This document shows, in pieces, positions 40,952 through 50,808 of a DNA stretch of 64,000 nt. Under the pieces are notes generated by a model. It ran no database searches, had not been told where the DNA came from, and saw only the letters and a program-made list of their open reading frames with translations. Source of the DNA: Siphonobacter curvatus (GTDB taxonomy: Bacteria; Bacteroidota; Bacteroidia; Cytophagales; Spirosomataceae). How positions within the stretch are numbered: the stretch's first letter is position 1; each line of letters opens with the position of its first letter. The stretch lies in NCBI RefSeq assembly GCF_002943425.1, contig NZ_PTRA01000001.1:2294001-2358000 (forward strand), in the 5' to 3' direction. Both the position numbers and the translations under genes were made by a program.

Positions 40952-42376
40952 ATGAACGCCACCTTATTGTCAGTCAAGCCGTTCCTGAGCGAAGATTTCC
41001 TCCTTCAAACTGAAACCGCTCGTACCTTATATCATGATTTTGCCCGGGCCATGCCCATCATTGATTACCATTGCCATCTTCCACCCGACCAGATTGCAGC
41101 CGATAAAAATTTTTCTAATCTGACGCAAATCTGGTTGTATGGCGATCATTACAAGTGGCGAGCGATGCGTACCAATGGCGTAGCGGAACAATACTGTACG
41201 GGTGATGCTTCGGATTTCGAGAAATTCCAGAAATGGGCCGAGACGGTTCCGTATACCATGCGGAATCCACTGTACCACTGGACTCACCTGGAGCTGCAAC
41301 GGTATTTTGGCATTGACCGGGTACTGAATGCGGCCTCAGCGAAAGACATTTACGACGAAGCCACCGCCCTGCTCAATACACCGGACTATTCCGTACGGAA
41401 CCTACTTCGCCGTATGAATGTAGAAGTGGTTTGTACAACGGACGATCCTTCCGATGACCTGAAATACCACCAGCAAATTGCCGCCGAAGGTCTTGACTTG
41501 AAAGTACTCCCGACATTCCGTCCGGACAAGGCCATGCTTTCCATTGATAATCCGGCGGAGTTTAACGCCTACGTTGATAAAATTGAGGCCGTTTCGAACC
41601 TGTCGGTTAGTACTTACGATGAATACGTAGCGGCTCTGCGGCAGCGTCATAACTTCTTCGCTTCCTTAGGCGGGCGTTTATCTGATCACGGCCTGGAGCA
41701 GGTTTATGCCGCTGAATACACTGAATCTGAGATTCGTACCATTTTCGCCAAAGCTCGTAGCGGCCAGTTGCCTACGTTTGAAGAACGGCAGAAATTCAAA
41801 TCGGCCATGCTGATTGAGTTTGCCATCATGGACTGGGAAAAAGGCTGGACGCAACAGTATCACCTGGGAGCTTTACGGAATAACAACACGCGTCTGTTAC
41901 GTGAACTCGGCCCCGATACGGGCTGGGACTCCATTGGCGATTTCCCACAGGCACGTTCGTTGAGCACGTTTATGGGTATGCTCGATAATGAGAACAAACT
42001 AGCAAAGACGATTCTGTACAACCTGAATCCGGCCGACAATGAGGTGTTTGCTACGATGATCGGAAACTTCAATGATGGTACCACACCGGGTAAAGTCCAG
42101 TGGGGCTCGGGCTGGTGGTTCCTGGATCAGAAAGATGGCATGGAAAAGCAAATCAATGCCCTCTCTAATATGGGCTTGTTAAGTCGCTTTCTAGGTATGC
42201 TTACGGATTCCCGCAGCTTCCTTTCCTATCCCCGTCACGAGTATTTCCGCCGTATTCTGTGTAACATGATTGGTAACGATGTGGAAAATGGCGAGTTACC
42301 GGCGGATATCGAATGGCTGGGTCAACTGGTGCAGAACATTTGCTACCGCAACGCGAAAGAATATTTCCAGTTTTAA
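40952..42376 (+). CDS. uxaC: Glucuronate isomerase
   Basis: A 474-aa UxaC that isomerises D-glucuronate to fructuronate (and galacturonate to tagaturonate), the first step of hexuronate breakdown. Hallmarks: IIDYHCHLPPDQIA, GDHYKWRAMRTNGVAE, TTDDP and LTDSRSFLSYPRHEYFRRI. ATG 40952 gives the usual length; an in-frame ATG at 40919 adds 11 residues and cannot be excluded. No other uronate genes are adjacent. A strong terminator follows. Confidence 0.92.
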   Translation: MNATLLSVKPFLSEDFLLQTETARTLYHDFARAMPIIDYHCHLPPDQIAADKNFSNLTQIWLYGDHYKWRAMRTNGVAEQYCTGDASDFEKFQKWAETVPYTMRNPLYHWTHLELQRYFGIDRVLNAASAKDIYDEATALLNTPDYSVRNLLRRMNVEVVCTTDDPSDDLKYHQQIAAEGLDLKVLPTFRPDKAMLSIDNPAEFNAYVDKIEAVSNLSVSTYDEYVAALRQRHNFFASLGGRLSDHGLEQVYAAEYTESEIRTIFAKARSGQLPTFEERQKFKSAMLIEFAIMDWEKGWTQQYHLGALRNNNTRLLRELGPDTGWDSIGDFPQARSLSTFMGMLDNENKLAKTILYNLNPADNEVFATMIGNFNDGTTPGKVQWGSGWWFLDQKDGMEKQINALSNMGLLSRFLGMLTDSRSFLSYPRHEYFRRILCNMIGNDVENGELPADIEWLGQLVQNICYRNAKEYFQF

Positions 42377-42400
42377 TAGGGTTTTGAAGCCTATAGTTAA

Positions 42401-42425
42401 AAAGGCCTGCGATATGCAGGCCTTT
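42401..42425 (+). terminator. Bidirectional terminator between uxaC and the thioredoxin gene
   Basis: AAAGGCCTGC (42401-42410) and GCAGGCCTTT (42416-42425) with U-runs on both sides serve the two convergent genes. Confidence 0.8.
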
Positions 42426-42430
42426 TTCTG

Positions 42431-43459
42431 TTATCGGTTTCCCCGGCTAGCTAATGCAGCCGCTTTTTGAAGAATTTGCGGGTTATTCGATTTACTTCGC
42501 AGATACGAAGCCAGGTACGAGCATTCAGCTGGGCCAGGTCCGCCCACTTTCTCGTACCGATTGATTCGATCGAGCAATTGTCCCCACCGCTGAGCCCGAA
42601 CCAGGGCATTCAGGTCTGGTATCAGAGTTCGGTTTTCTACTGATTTTGCATCCAGTCCCAGGGTAGTCAGATACGAACCAATTTTCTGGATTCGTTCCGG
42701 AGCCATAAACGCCGCCCGACCTGCGTACAAGGTATTCATCACAATAGATTCCCCAGCTTTCGTCACTTCCTGCGGAGGATATTTCCCTTTGTACACCGCT
42801 AAATGCGAAATGAAGTACGTGAAAAGTGGATTCTCCGCATCCATTACTACGTTTTGCAACGCCGTGAACGCAGGTTTGCTGGTGTACGCACTGCTGGGTA
42901 AGGCTTTAGCATACGCCTGCATGACCTGTACATTCGCTACCGTGTCCCGGACGATTCGCGTAAATGAGCCATACTCTAGCAAAAAGGCAGTGCTACGTTC
43001 TCCCTTTTTAAAACGATTAGCATACGCACTGCCCCGCTTCGTAGCATCCAGAGCCGTATTGGCTACGCCAATCACCTCTTTAGCTGAATTACTCACGTTC
43101 TGAGCATGTAGTAATTTCACGTCCGCATCAAAAAATAGGAACAGCGGCAAAGAAGGCACTACCAGGTGTTGCTTAGCCAGAAAAGCCTGAGCCTCGGGTG
43201 AATTAATATCGAGCTTGTAGCTTACGAAACGGGCATTGTAAGCGGCCCCTACTGAGGCTTGCTGAAACGTGGGTTTAAAGCTTTCGCAAACGTGGCAGGT
43301 AGGGGAATACACTTCCACGAAAACTGCCTTTTTTTGAGCTTTCGCCTGCGTGAAAGGCGTACGGAGATTACCCAGAACAAAGGATACACCCTGAGCCCAC
43401 ACTGACCCCATCAACAGACTGAACCAGCCAATAAGCAGGGCCTTTTTCAGGTTTCCCAT
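42431..43459 (-). CDS. Exported thioredoxin-fold protein
   Basis: A 342-aa protein with a signal peptide (LIGWFSLLMGSVWAQ) and a thioredoxin-like domain (about 25-140) with active site CHVC in YSPTCHVCESF and a cis-Pro-like VVPSLPLF. The remaining 200 residues are helical and unassigned. It is probably a periplasmic thiol reductase or foldase. It begins 6 nt after the gldC stop, so it is likely in the same operon. Confidence 0.75.
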   Translation of the reverse strand: MGNLKKALLIGWFSLLMGSVWAQGVSFVLGNLRTPFTQAKAQKKAVFVEVYSPTCHVCESFKPTFQQASVGAAYNARFVSYKLDINSPEAQAFLAKQHLVVPSLPLFLFFDADVKLLHAQNVSNSAKEVIGVANTALDATKRGSAYANRFKKGERSTAFLLEYGSFTRIVRDTVANVQVMQAYAKALPSSAYTSKPAFTALQNVVMDAENPLFTYFISHLAVYKGKYPPQEVTKAGESIVMNTLYAGRAAFMAPERIQKIGSYLTTLGLDAKSVENRTLIPDLNALVRAQRWGQLLDRINRYEKVGGPGPAECSYLASYLRSKSNNPQILQKAAALASRGNR

Positions 43460-43465
43460 GCTCGT

Positions 43466-43819
43466 TTATTTACTGTTACGCTGCAATTCTTCCAGTTCAG
43501 CCTTTAGGTTACGACTTAGAATTTTGCAAACGTCGTGAATCTGTTCAGCCATTTTTTTGTCACCCGTGGCAGAAATTACAGAATCAGCCACACCCGACAT
43601 AATTTCGATATAGAATTGCTTCATATCTCCTACTTCCATGTCTTTGGTCCACAAATCCAGTTTCATCGTTGCCCGGTGATAGCGATCCCAGGTAGCAATC
43701 GAAATGGCTTGTGTATCATTGAGGCCCTCGTTCGGGTTATCCGAAGCGTCCCAGTAGATCTTATTGGGAACGTTATTCTCGTCAAGCTCAATGTCGAAAT
43801 GGATTTCTGCTTTTTTCAT
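43466..43819 (-). CDS. gldC: Gliding motility protein GldC
   Basis: A 117-aa protein from ATG 43819 (a GTG at 43831 is less likely). It shows KKAEIHFDIELDENNVPNKI, IYWDASDN and AISIATWDR, as in GldC of gliding Bacteroidota. GldC is cytoplasmic and supports gliding motility, but its biochemical activity is unknown. Other gld genes are not in the window. The thioredoxin-like gene follows after 6 nt. Confidence 0.88.
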   Translation of the reverse strand: MKKAEIHFDIELDENNVPNKIYWDASDNPNEGLNDTQAISIATWDRYHRATMKLDLWTKDMEVGDMKQFYIEIMSGVADSVISATGDKKMAEQIHDVCKILSRNLKAELEELQRNSK

Positions 43820-43969
43820 ACAATATGGCACAAGGCCCGTTACAAAGAATTAAATCAGGTAAGTAAAGGGTGAAAAATCCTGATAAGTTCCGGAGATGTT
43901 TTCCGTTTCTAATTTTCCGTTTCCAATCCCATTTCTTATCGTGAGAATACGGGTTCTTTCGCTACCCCC

Positions 43970-44734
43970 CTACTGCTGCCCAAACACCTTCTTCAGCAAG
44001 TCCGTAACGCGGGCGGCGGGGTTCTCCCGAATTTTTGCTTCTTCCTGTTCGACTAGCAGAAACAATCCGTCAATGGCTTTACGCGTGGCGTAATCATCCA
44101 AGTCAGGATTGAGTTTTTGCGGTACCAGAGGAATTTTATTATAGGTCGTTACAATCGTTCCGTAATACCGGGTAGCCTGCGTCTTATCAATAGATGTTTG
44201 AATAATCGGATTGAATTCCTTGTAGAGGGCATCAAACGATGTACGCTTCAGGTACTCAGTGGCGGCGTTTTTCTCTCCCTTCAGAATCGAAATAGCATCC
44301 GTAATCGTCATTTTAGTAATCGCATCCACGAAGATAGGAAATGCTTTCTTGGATGCGTCCTCGGCTCCCCGGTTTAGCGTCAGAACAAACTGATCGACCT
44401 GTTTGCCTAAGCCTATTTTCCGTAAGGTTCCTTCTACTTTTTGTACTTCGGGAGGGAGCAAAATTTTGATGAGGGCATTTTTATAAAACCCATCCGTTTT
44501 TGAAGCTTGTTCTGAGCCCTTTTTAATACCCAAGGTCAAAGCCTCTTTCAACCCATTCGCAATCTCGTCCGAACTGGATGTCCCCTGAGAACCTTGTTTT
44601 AGTATACTGCCTGCTTTTTCTAAAATCCCACCCCAACCACTTTTACGCTGCGTATTTTGTGTACTATCGCTTTGAGCCTGAGCTAACTGTATGGATAAGC
44701 ATACAACAAGTAAACTTCCTATAACCTTTTTCAT
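43970..44734 (-). CDS. DUF4197 family exported protein
   Basis: A 254-aa protein with a signal peptide (VIGSLLVVCLSIQLAQA) and a helical DUF4197 domain (about 60-250), with DEIANGLKEALTLGIKKGSE, FYKNALIKILLPPEV and SILKGEKNAATEYLKRTS. The family is widespread in Proteobacteria and Bacteroidota, with no known function. It is single-gene by spacing. Confidence 0.82.
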   Translation of the reverse strand: MKKVIGSLLVVCLSIQLAQAQSDSTQNTQRKSGWGGILEKAGSILKQGSQGTSSSDEIANGLKEALTLGIKKGSEQASKTDGFYKNALIKILLPPEVQKVEGTLRKIGLGKQVDQFVLTLNRGAEDASKKAFPIFVDAITKMTITDAISILKGEKNAATEYLKRTSFDALYKEFNPIIQTSIDKTQATRYYGTIVTTYNKIPLVPQKLNPDLDDYATRKAIDGLFLLVEQEEAKIRENPAARVTDLLKKVFGQQ

Positions 44735-44926
44735 TGGGTTTCTGTTCTAGTAGGTGGTTGTAGATTTAAACGGTTAAACCTCGTTTTTTATGTAGTTTTA
44801 AGCCGCAAAAATAGATCAAAATCGAAAACATCACATCAGACTTTCGATAGTCCAGCTGCGTAAGGGTACTCAAGAATCTATGCCAGTCCCCTACTTTCTT
44901 GATTATTGACATTCAAGTTTACTCTC

Positions 44927-46186
44927 ATGAGACCCGTTACGGCAGAAATTATAACGATTGGCGATGAAATCCTTTTTGGACAAATCACCGATACAAATAC
45001 GCAATGGATTGGGGCTGAATTGTCAGCTATCGGCGTACGTACCGTTCGCAAAAGCTCTGTCGGTGACCAGCGAGCCGCTATTTTGAGTATTTTGAGCGAA
45101 GCCGAACAACGAGCTGACATTGTCATATTAACGGGCGGCTTAGGTCCTACCAAAGATGACATCACCAAAACTACCCTTTGCGAATACTTTAATACTGGTC
45201 AGGCCATCCACCCGGAAGCGTTAGTATTCGTAACCGAATTTTTCCAGAAAAGGGGGCGGGAACTTACCGAAATTAATAAGTTACAGGCGTCTCTCCCCCT
45301 GAATGCCACCTACCTTCCCAATACGCGGGGTACGGCTCCAGGCATGTGGTTCTATGAACGCGGTACGGTATTTGTTTCATTACCCGGCGTTCCGCACGAA
45401 ATGAAGGGTCTGATGACGGATGAGGTGCTACCCCGCATTAAGTCGACGTTTCCCCTGCCAGTTATTCACCATAAAATGCTGCGTACCATTGGTATTGGTG
45501 AATCCTTTCTGGCCGAACGTATCGAAGCTTGGGAAGATGCATTGCCCTCACACATCAAACTGGCGTACTTACCTTCGATGGGTATGGTGAAACTTCGGCT
45601 GACGGCCACCGGCGAATCGCTGGAGGTCCTGCAAGCAGAAGTGAACGCCGAGATCGCTAAAGTTTTACCGCTGATTTCTACCTATGTGTATGGATACGAC
45701 GGCGATGAGATTGAAGACGTAGTAGCCCGGTTACTACGTGAATCCGGCCATAGCTTGTCCATTGCCGAAAGCTGCACCGGCGGGTACCTCTCTCACCTGA
45801 TTACAAAAATTCCGGGAAGCTCAGCATATTTTCAGGCAGGCGTGGTGAGTTATTCCAATGCGGCCAAGATGAATACGCTCGACGTTCAGTCCGCTACGCT
45901 GGAGAACTACGGAGCTGTTTCAGAGCCAACGATCCGAGAAATGGCCGAAGGCGTACGCGAACGCTTCGGAACTACCTTCGGACTCGCTACCAGTGGCATT
46001 GCCGGTCCCGACGGCGGTACTACCGAAAAACCCGTAGGAACCATCTGGATTGCCCTGGCATCTCCCGAGCAAACCATTACGAAAAAACTGACTTTAGGGG
46101 GTGACCGTCTACAGAATATTCATCAAACGGCCCTTTCTCTCTTAAATTTGTTGCGGAAAGTGCTAGTTGGCCTTCCCTTGGATTAA
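44927..46186 (+). CDS. cinA: CinA family nicotinamide-nucleotide amidohydrolase
   Basis: A 419-aa two-domain protein. An N-terminal MoaB/Mog-like domain (AEIITIGDEILFGQITDTNT, VILTGGLGPTKDDITK) and a C-terminal amidohydrolase domain (LSIAESCTGGYLSHLIT, TSGIAGPDGGTTEKPVGT) are both intact. The enzyme recycles NMN and is called competence/damage-inducible protein in older work. ATG 44927 is preferred to TTG 44906. The E2 gene follows after 59 nt. Confidence 0.9.
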   Translation: MRPVTAEIITIGDEILFGQITDTNTQWIGAELSAIGVRTVRKSSVGDQRAAILSILSEAEQRADIVILTGGLGPTKDDITKTTLCEYFNTGQAIHPEALVFVTEFFQKRGRELTEINKLQASLPLNATYLPNTRGTAPGMWFYERGTVFVSLPGVPHEMKGLMTDEVLPRIKSTFPLPVIHHKMLRTIGIGESFLAERIEAWEDALPSHIKLAYLPSMGMVKLRLTATGESLEVLQAEVNAEIAKVLPLISTYVYGYDGDEIEDVVARLLRESGHSLSIAESCTGGYLSHLITKIPGSSAYFQAGVVSYSNAAKMNTLDVQSATLENYGAVSEPTIREMAEGVRERFGTTFGLATSGIAGPDGGTTEKPVGTIWIALASPEQTITKKLTLGGDRLQNIHQTALSLLNLLRKVLVGLPLD

Positions 46187-46245
46187 TACGTAAATCGAGC
46201 TAAATCACTAGTAATGTTGCTCGAAATGCTAAACAGAATCAATCT

Positions 46246-47556
46246 ATGACTGAGATTCTTATGCCTGCCATGGGCGAAAGCATTCATGAAGCCACCGTAC
46301 TTACCCTGCTCAAAAAGCCCGGTGATCGTGTGGAAATTGATGAACCTTTGCTGGAAGTGGCGACGGACAAAGTAGATACGGAAATTCCGGCAACCCAGGC
46401 GGGTATTTTAAAAGAATGGCTCGTGCAGGAAGGCGATGTGGCTACCATTGGCAAACCCATTTGTCGGGTCGAAACCGATGCCGCAGGCACAACATCTTCA
46501 GAATCTCCTACACCGAAAGCTCCTGAAGAAATAAACGATACGGAGGAAGCCGCCAGTTACCTCGAAAATCAGGTACAGACGGCCATCAGTGAACCCGTTC
46601 GGTCGGAAGGCACTCCTCAAGCGGGACGGTACTATTCGCCGCTTGTACTAACGATCAGTCAGACGGAGGGGATTTCCATGGATGAACTGAATACCGTTCC
46701 CGGTACGGGCGTGGATGGTCGGGTCACCAAAAACGATATGTTGGATTACGTCGCCCGACGGTCAACGCCGTCAGCCGCTCCTGAACCCAAACCAGCTCCA
46801 GTAACATCAGCTCCCGCCGTAAGCAAGCCAAGCTTTAGTACGGGTGACGTAGAGATTCAGGAAATGGATCGCATGCGGAAACTGATTGCGGAACGAATGG
46901 TGGATTCCAAACGCATTGCTCCGCACGTCAGCAGTTTCGTCGAAACGGATATGACGGCCATTGTTCGCTGGCGTGAACGCATGAAGGTTCAATTCCAGAA
47001 AGAATATGGAGAAAACCTTACCTACACCCCGCTACTGATCGAAGCCGTAGTGAAAGCCATTAAGGATTTTCCGATGATTAACAGTTCGGTAGACGGCGAC
47101 CGTATTCTCATTAAAAAAGCTGTAAATGTAGGTATGGCCGTGGCTTTGCCCAGTGGTAATTTGATTGTACCGGTGATTCACAACGCCGATCAGTACAATT
47201 TGGTGGGATTAACCAAGAAGATCAACGACCTTACCAAAAGAGCCCGCGAGAACAAACTGAAAGCTGACGATCTGGCCGATGGTACGTATACCGTTTCGAA
47301 CATTGGTACTTTCGGAAATCTCATGGGTACGCCCATTATCGTACAGCCGCAGGTAGCCATCATGGCATTCGGAGCGATTCAGAAGAAACCAGCTGTCATT
47401 GAAACGCCCGAAGGAGATCTGATTGGCATTCGTCACAAAATGTTCATTTCCCATTCGTACGACCACCGGATCGTCGATGGTTCACTGGGCGGGCAGTTCG
47501 TAAAACGCGTTTCGGATTATCTGGAAGCGTTTGATGCAGATCGTAAACTGATTTAG
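46246..47556 (+). CDS. 2-oxo acid dehydrogenase E2 component (dihydrolipoyl acyltransferase)
   Basis: A 436-aa protein: an N-terminal lipoyl domain with the modified Lys in LEVATDKVDTE (K44), an Ala/Pro-rich linker, a peripheral-subunit-binding domain (YYSPLVLTISQTEGISMDEL ... DYVARR) and a catalytic domain with HxxxD-type SHSYDHRIVDGSLGG. It could serve a branched-chain, pyruvate or 2-oxoglutarate complex. No E1 or E3 gene is adjacent, so the substrate is open, although the sequence looks closest to the branched-chain type. Confidence 0.82.
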   Translation: MTEILMPAMGESIHEATVLTLLKKPGDRVEIDEPLLEVATDKVDTEIPATQAGILKEWLVQEGDVATIGKPICRVETDAAGTTSSESPTPKAPEEINDTEEAASYLENQVQTAISEPVRSEGTPQAGRYYSPLVLTISQTEGISMDELNTVPGTGVDGRVTKNDMLDYVARRSTPSAAPEPKPAPVTSAPAVSKPSFSTGDVEIQEMDRMRKLIAERMVDSKRIAPHVSSFVETDMTAIVRWRERMKVQFQKEYGENLTYTPLLIEAVVKAIKDFPMINSSVDGDRILIKKAVNVGMAVALPSGNLIVPVIHNADQYNLVGLTKKINDLTKRARENKLKADDLADGTYTVSNIGTFGNLMGTPIIVQPQVAIMAFGAIQKKPAVIETPEGDLIGIRHKMFISHSYDHRIVDGSLGGQFVKRVSDYLEAFDADRKLI

Positions 47557-47573
47557 AAGCCACTAACGCTAGT

Positions 47574-47621
47574 AAAAGGGAAGAAGGAAGACTGAGTTAA
47601 TAGTCTTCCTTCTTCCCTTTT
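47574..47621 (+). terminator. Terminator of the E2 gene
   Basis: A perfect 20-bp stem (47574-47593 with 47602-47621) with an 8-nt loop and a 3' U-run. Confidence 0.85.
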
Positions 47622-47715
47622 TATACCTACTTTGATTTTGTATTACATTCCTCTGTTTCAGCTTTCATGATAGAGCACCGTATTACTACTGAATTGAAAG
47701 TAAAGGGTTTAAAAT

Positions 47716-47746
47716 AAAAAGGGCGGCTTGATCAAGCCACCCTTTT
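47716..47746 (-). terminator. Terminator of the desaturase gene
   Basis: AAAAGGG-C-GGCTTG pairs with CAAGCC-A-CCCTTTT, with one mismatch, next to the desaturase stop. U-runs on both sides make it usable in either direction. Confidence 0.75.
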
Positions 47747-47768
47747 TAAGTAATCGTATCGTATTCGC

Positions 47769-48542
47769 TTACGCTTCTACTTCCTCCTGAGCCCGAACTT
47801 TTACGGGTTTTAGACGGATGATCTTCATCCAGTGGAGCGTTTTGATGACCGGGTAGGTAGGATCAAATTCGTACCACTTTGAAGCAAAGTTTACCTGGTT
47901 AGGCAGTTTGTGGTGGTTGTTTTGGAACAACTCGCCCATCATCAGGAAATCCAGTACCAGGGAGTTTTTCGATTTATCGTTGTTGTCGTAGTTCTGATAG
48001 CCATACTTGTGACCGCTCCAGTTTACGATTGCTCCGTGTACGGGACCCATCAGGAAGTGAATCGGCAACAGGAAGAAAAACGCCCAGTGCATATCAAACC
48101 AGATGAATGCGGCAATGTACAGCAAAGAATAGGCCGTACCCCAGCCAATGCGTGAAATCCAGGAATCACCCATTTTTTCGATCGTGCTCCAGTACGGATA
48201 GTTTTTATCGAACTGAGGCTCAACTTTCGTACGACCAAACAAAATGGCGTTGTAAATGTCTTTTGTCTTCCACATCATCGTGAAGACGTTGGTAGAGTTG
48301 TGAGGTGAGTGCGGATCACGTGGTCCGTCGCTAAAAGCGTGGTGCATTCGGTGCAAAATCGCGTATCCCTTCGGGCTCAGATAGCTGGATCCCTGTGAGA
48401 TGTAGGTGAGCAGGTAAAAGAACCGCTCCCAGAACTTATTCATCGTAAACATCTTGTGAGCAGAGTAACGATGTAAGAAAAAGGTCTGGCTAAAAAGCGA
48501 CAGGTACCAATGAATGATGAACGCTGGAAGAATGAGTTGCAT
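47769..48542 (-). CDS. Acyl-CoA desaturase (fatty-acid desaturase)
   Basis: A 257-aa membrane di-iron enzyme. The three His boxes are HRYSAH, HRMHH and NNHHKLP, and hydrophobic spans lie at the N-terminus and around 130-170. This is the delta-9-type acyl-CoA/lipid desaturase family, introducing a double bond with oxygen. Normal length for the bacterial form. A single-gene unit with its own terminator. Confidence 0.85.
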   Translation of the reverse strand: MQLILPAFIIHWYLSLFSQTFFLHRYSAHKMFTMNKFWERFFYLLTYISQGSSYLSPKGYAILHRMHHAFSDGPRDPHSPHNSTNVFTMMWKTKDIYNAILFGRTKVEPQFDKNYPYWSTIEKMGDSWISRIGWGTAYSLLYIAAFIWFDMHWAFFFLLPIHFLMGPVHGAIVNWSGHKYGYQNYDNNDKSKNSLVLDFLMMGELFQNNHHKLPNQVNFASKWYEFDPTYPVIKTLHWMKIIRLKPVKVRAQEEVEA

Positions 48543-48671
48543 TTCGGCAGATTTAATGAAGTACCAAGTACAAAGTTAATAGTCTAACCTAAGCTTTGAA
48601 TACTTAGTTGCAAAAGTTTATTTTTTTTTGAAAAAATGGATAAAAATCCTGTTCAAATCACAAATTTAATG

Positions 48672-49340
48672 CTAAAAAGTGGTCATGGCGTAATAAACCA
48701 AATTCGCCCCCATTTGTAGAGCTTTCTGCCGGACGGGTTCCGGATCGTTGTATACGCTCTGATCTTCCCAGCCATTTCCCAAATCACATTCGTAACTGAA
48801 GAAGCAAACCAGTCGCCCTTGCCAAATCAGACCGTAGCCTTGTGGAGCTTTGCCGTCGTGTTCGTGCACCTTAGGCAACCCGTTCGGGAAGACGTATTTG
48901 GCTTTGTACAAGGGATGATTAAAGGGTACTTCCACAAAATTCAGCTCAGGAAATACCTTCTTCATCTCGCGGCGAATGAATTTTTCCAAGCCGTAATTAT
49001 CGTCGATGTGCAAAAATCCTCCGGCGACGAGATACTTACGAATATTTTGAGCTTCGGCGTCCGTGAAAACGACATTACCATGACCCGTCATGTGTACAAA
49101 GGGGTAATTAAAAAGCTCGGCACTCCCTGGCTCCACGATATCTTCTTCGGCCGCAATATTGGTTTTAAGGTTCTGATTGCAAAACTTGATCAGATTGGGC
49201 AAAGACGTTTTGTTCGCGTACCAGTCACCACCGCCCCCGTACTTTAGCTTGGCAATGCGGATCGTTTGGGCCATCGCTGGTAACGTGTTCAGACAAAGGC
49301 CTGCCAGCCAAAGGACCATGAGCATTCCGAGTCGTTTCAT
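48672..49340 (-). CDS. DUF4159 family exported protein
   Basis: A 222-aa protein with a signal peptide (MLMVLWLAGLCLNTLPAMA) and the DUF4159 domain: IRIAKLKYGGGGDWYAN, PFVHMTGHGNVVFTDAE, GGFLHIDDNYG and CFFSYECDLGNGWED. It resembles ThuA-like glutamine-amidotransferase folds without a proven activity. It begins 3 nt after the rsmE stop, so it is co-transcribed with rsmE. Confidence 0.82.
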   Translation of the reverse strand: MKRLGMLMVLWLAGLCLNTLPAMAQTIRIAKLKYGGGGDWYANKTSLPNLIKFCNQNLKTNIAAEEDIVEPGSAELFNYPFVHMTGHGNVVFTDAEAQNIRKYLVAGGFLHIDDNYGLEKFIRREMKKVFPELNFVEVPFNHPLYKAKYVFPNGLPKVHEHDGKAPQGYGLIWQGRLVCFFSYECDLGNGWEDQSVYNDPEPVRQKALQMGANLVYYAMTTF

Positions 49341-49343
49341 GCC

Positions 49344-50060
49344 TTATTGATTAAGTAAATCCAGCGTATGTACTGCAATGAGGCCAGCGGTTTCCGTACG
49401 GAGCCGGCTTTCCCCTAAACTAACGGCTAAAAATCCTTTTTCTTTTGCTTCCGCAATTTCCTGTGTGGTAAAATCTCCTTCCGGACCGATCAGAATCACG
49501 TAAGAGCCGCCCGGCGTAGCTCGATATTTGAGCAGCTGGCGATCTTCATTTTCCAAATGAGCAATCAATTTCTGGCGATCGGCGGGAAGATTTTCCAAGA
49601 ATGCGTCCCAGGGAATAAGGCCTTCTACCCGCGGCATCGTCAGTTTCAGGGACTGTTTCAGAGCTGAAACTGCAATTTTTTCCAGTCGGTCCAGGTGAAT
49701 GGATTTTCCTTTCCAGTACCGCTCATCGGTACGACGGGTACGGATAAAACTCACCTGGTCTACGCCTACTTCCACGCATTTTTCCAGCATCCATTCGATT
49801 CGATCCAGATCTTTGGTAGGAGCAATCGCCAGATGAATGGAGAACGACCGTACCGTAGCCTCCTGCTCCACCGAGCGGATCCGTACGGAGCAGCGTTTAG
49901 GATTGGGATCGACGATTTCGGCTTCGTAGCGGAAACCCTTTCCGTCCACAATTTTCAACGTATCTCCCGTTGATAAACGAAGCACTTTTACCGCGTGCCG
50001 TGACTCCTCTTCTGATAAAAATAGCCGTTGCTGAATATCCGGCTCATAAAATAAGTGCAT
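49344..50060 (-). CDS. rsmE: 16S rRNA (uracil(1498)-N3)-methyltransferase
   Basis: A 238-aa RsmE from ATG 50060 (MHLFYEPDI is the usual start; the GTG at 50096 adds a foreign 12 residues). N-terminal PUA-like domain (SRHAVKVLRLSTGD) and C-terminal SPOUT knot (LIGPEGDFTTQEIAEA, SLGESRLRTETAGL) are intact. It methylates U1498 in the decoding region of 16S rRNA using SAM. Confidence 0.92.
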   Translation of the reverse strand: MHLFYEPDIQQRLFLSEEESRHAVKVLRLSTGDTLKIVDGKGFRYEAEIVDPNPKRCSVRIRSVEQEATVRSFSIHLAIAPTKDLDRIEWMLEKCVEVGVDQVSFIRTRRTDERYWKGKSIHLDRLEKIAVSALKQSLKLTMPRVEGLIPWDAFLENLPADRQKLIAHLENEDRQLLKYRATPGGSYVILIGPEGDFTTQEIAEAKEKGFLAVSLGESRLRTETAGLIAVHTLDLLNQ

Positions 50061-50108
50061 AGGTACTATAAAGCCGCAGCGAGTTTTTGTACTCACTGCG
50101 GCATACGA

Positions 50109-50669
50109 TTATTCTTCTTCGAGACTTTTAAAGGAATAAAGCGTTGTGTCGAGTTCTAACTGACCGGACGTGAAGTCTTTGATGAAGTTTTCGATGACTT
50201 CGTCATTAACGGCTTCTACGTTCAGGCAAATATCAAGCTCGACGCTACCTTCTTCGCTGTATTCCGTCTCCAGGTGCTCCGTTACCTTGATTTCTTCGTT
50301 TTCCTCAAGCTCTTCAATGATTTCTGTAATCAGCAGTTCTACTTCTTCATCCACTTCATCGTTGGCCTGATAGGTCTCATCTCGCTGATCCAGAGGTACG
50401 TACAGGGGATGTTCCTGCATAGCCTGACGCTCGGCTTCTTCGTACACCAAACTGCTGTGGTGTAAACGTAAGGTATACAAAACGGCGTCGTAAATTACTT
50501 CTTTTCCTTCGTGAACCCCCACAAACTGGAAATGAGCGAACTCATCGCCCGTGGGCTCGTCCATATCAGGGTCTTCCGTATAAATGAAAGAGTGGCCGCT
50601 CGAGCGGATTTCGTCTTTCAGTTGCTGAATGTCTGTAGAGGAATAGCCGGAGTTTTCTGCGGTCGGCAT
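50109..50669 (-). CDS. Acidic hypothetical protein
   Basis: A 186-aa, very acidic soluble protein. A central Asp/Glu-rich stretch (EVDEEVELLITEIIEELEEN) lies between two more ordered parts (FAHFQFVGVHEGKEVIYDA at the N-terminal side, IENFIKDFTSGQLELD at the end). No family recognised; it seems to be one of the conserved lineage-specific Bacteroidota proteins. It lies 48 nt upstream of rsmE in the same direction and may be in its operon. Confidence 0.6.
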   Translation of the reverse strand: MPTAENSGYSSTDIQQLKDEIRSSGHSFIYTEDPDMDEPTGDEFAHFQFVGVHEGKEVIYDAVLYTLRLHHSSLVYEEAERQAMQEHPLYVPLDQRDETYQANDEVDEEVELLITEIIEELEENEEIKVTEHLETEYSEEGSVELDICLNVEAVNDEVIENFIKDFTSGQLELDTTLYSFKSLEEE

Positions 50670-50704
50670 AAGGGTGTAAGCATTGGTTTGAAAGCCAAAG
50701 TACG

Positions 50705-50734
50705 AAAAAAAAGCCCGCAGTCAAGCGGGCTTTT
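50705..50734 (-). terminator. Terminator after the GSIII gene
   Basis: AAAAGCCCGC (50709-50718) pairs with GCGGGCTTTT (50725-50734), with an A-run on the left that gives a U-tract in the leftward transcript. Confidence 0.8.
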
Positions 50735-50808
50735 CTCGATTTTTACGCAAGAATTTGTTCAAAAATGACTCCTGGAAATCCCTTAGTCCTCTCTGATTCC
50801 AAGTTTAT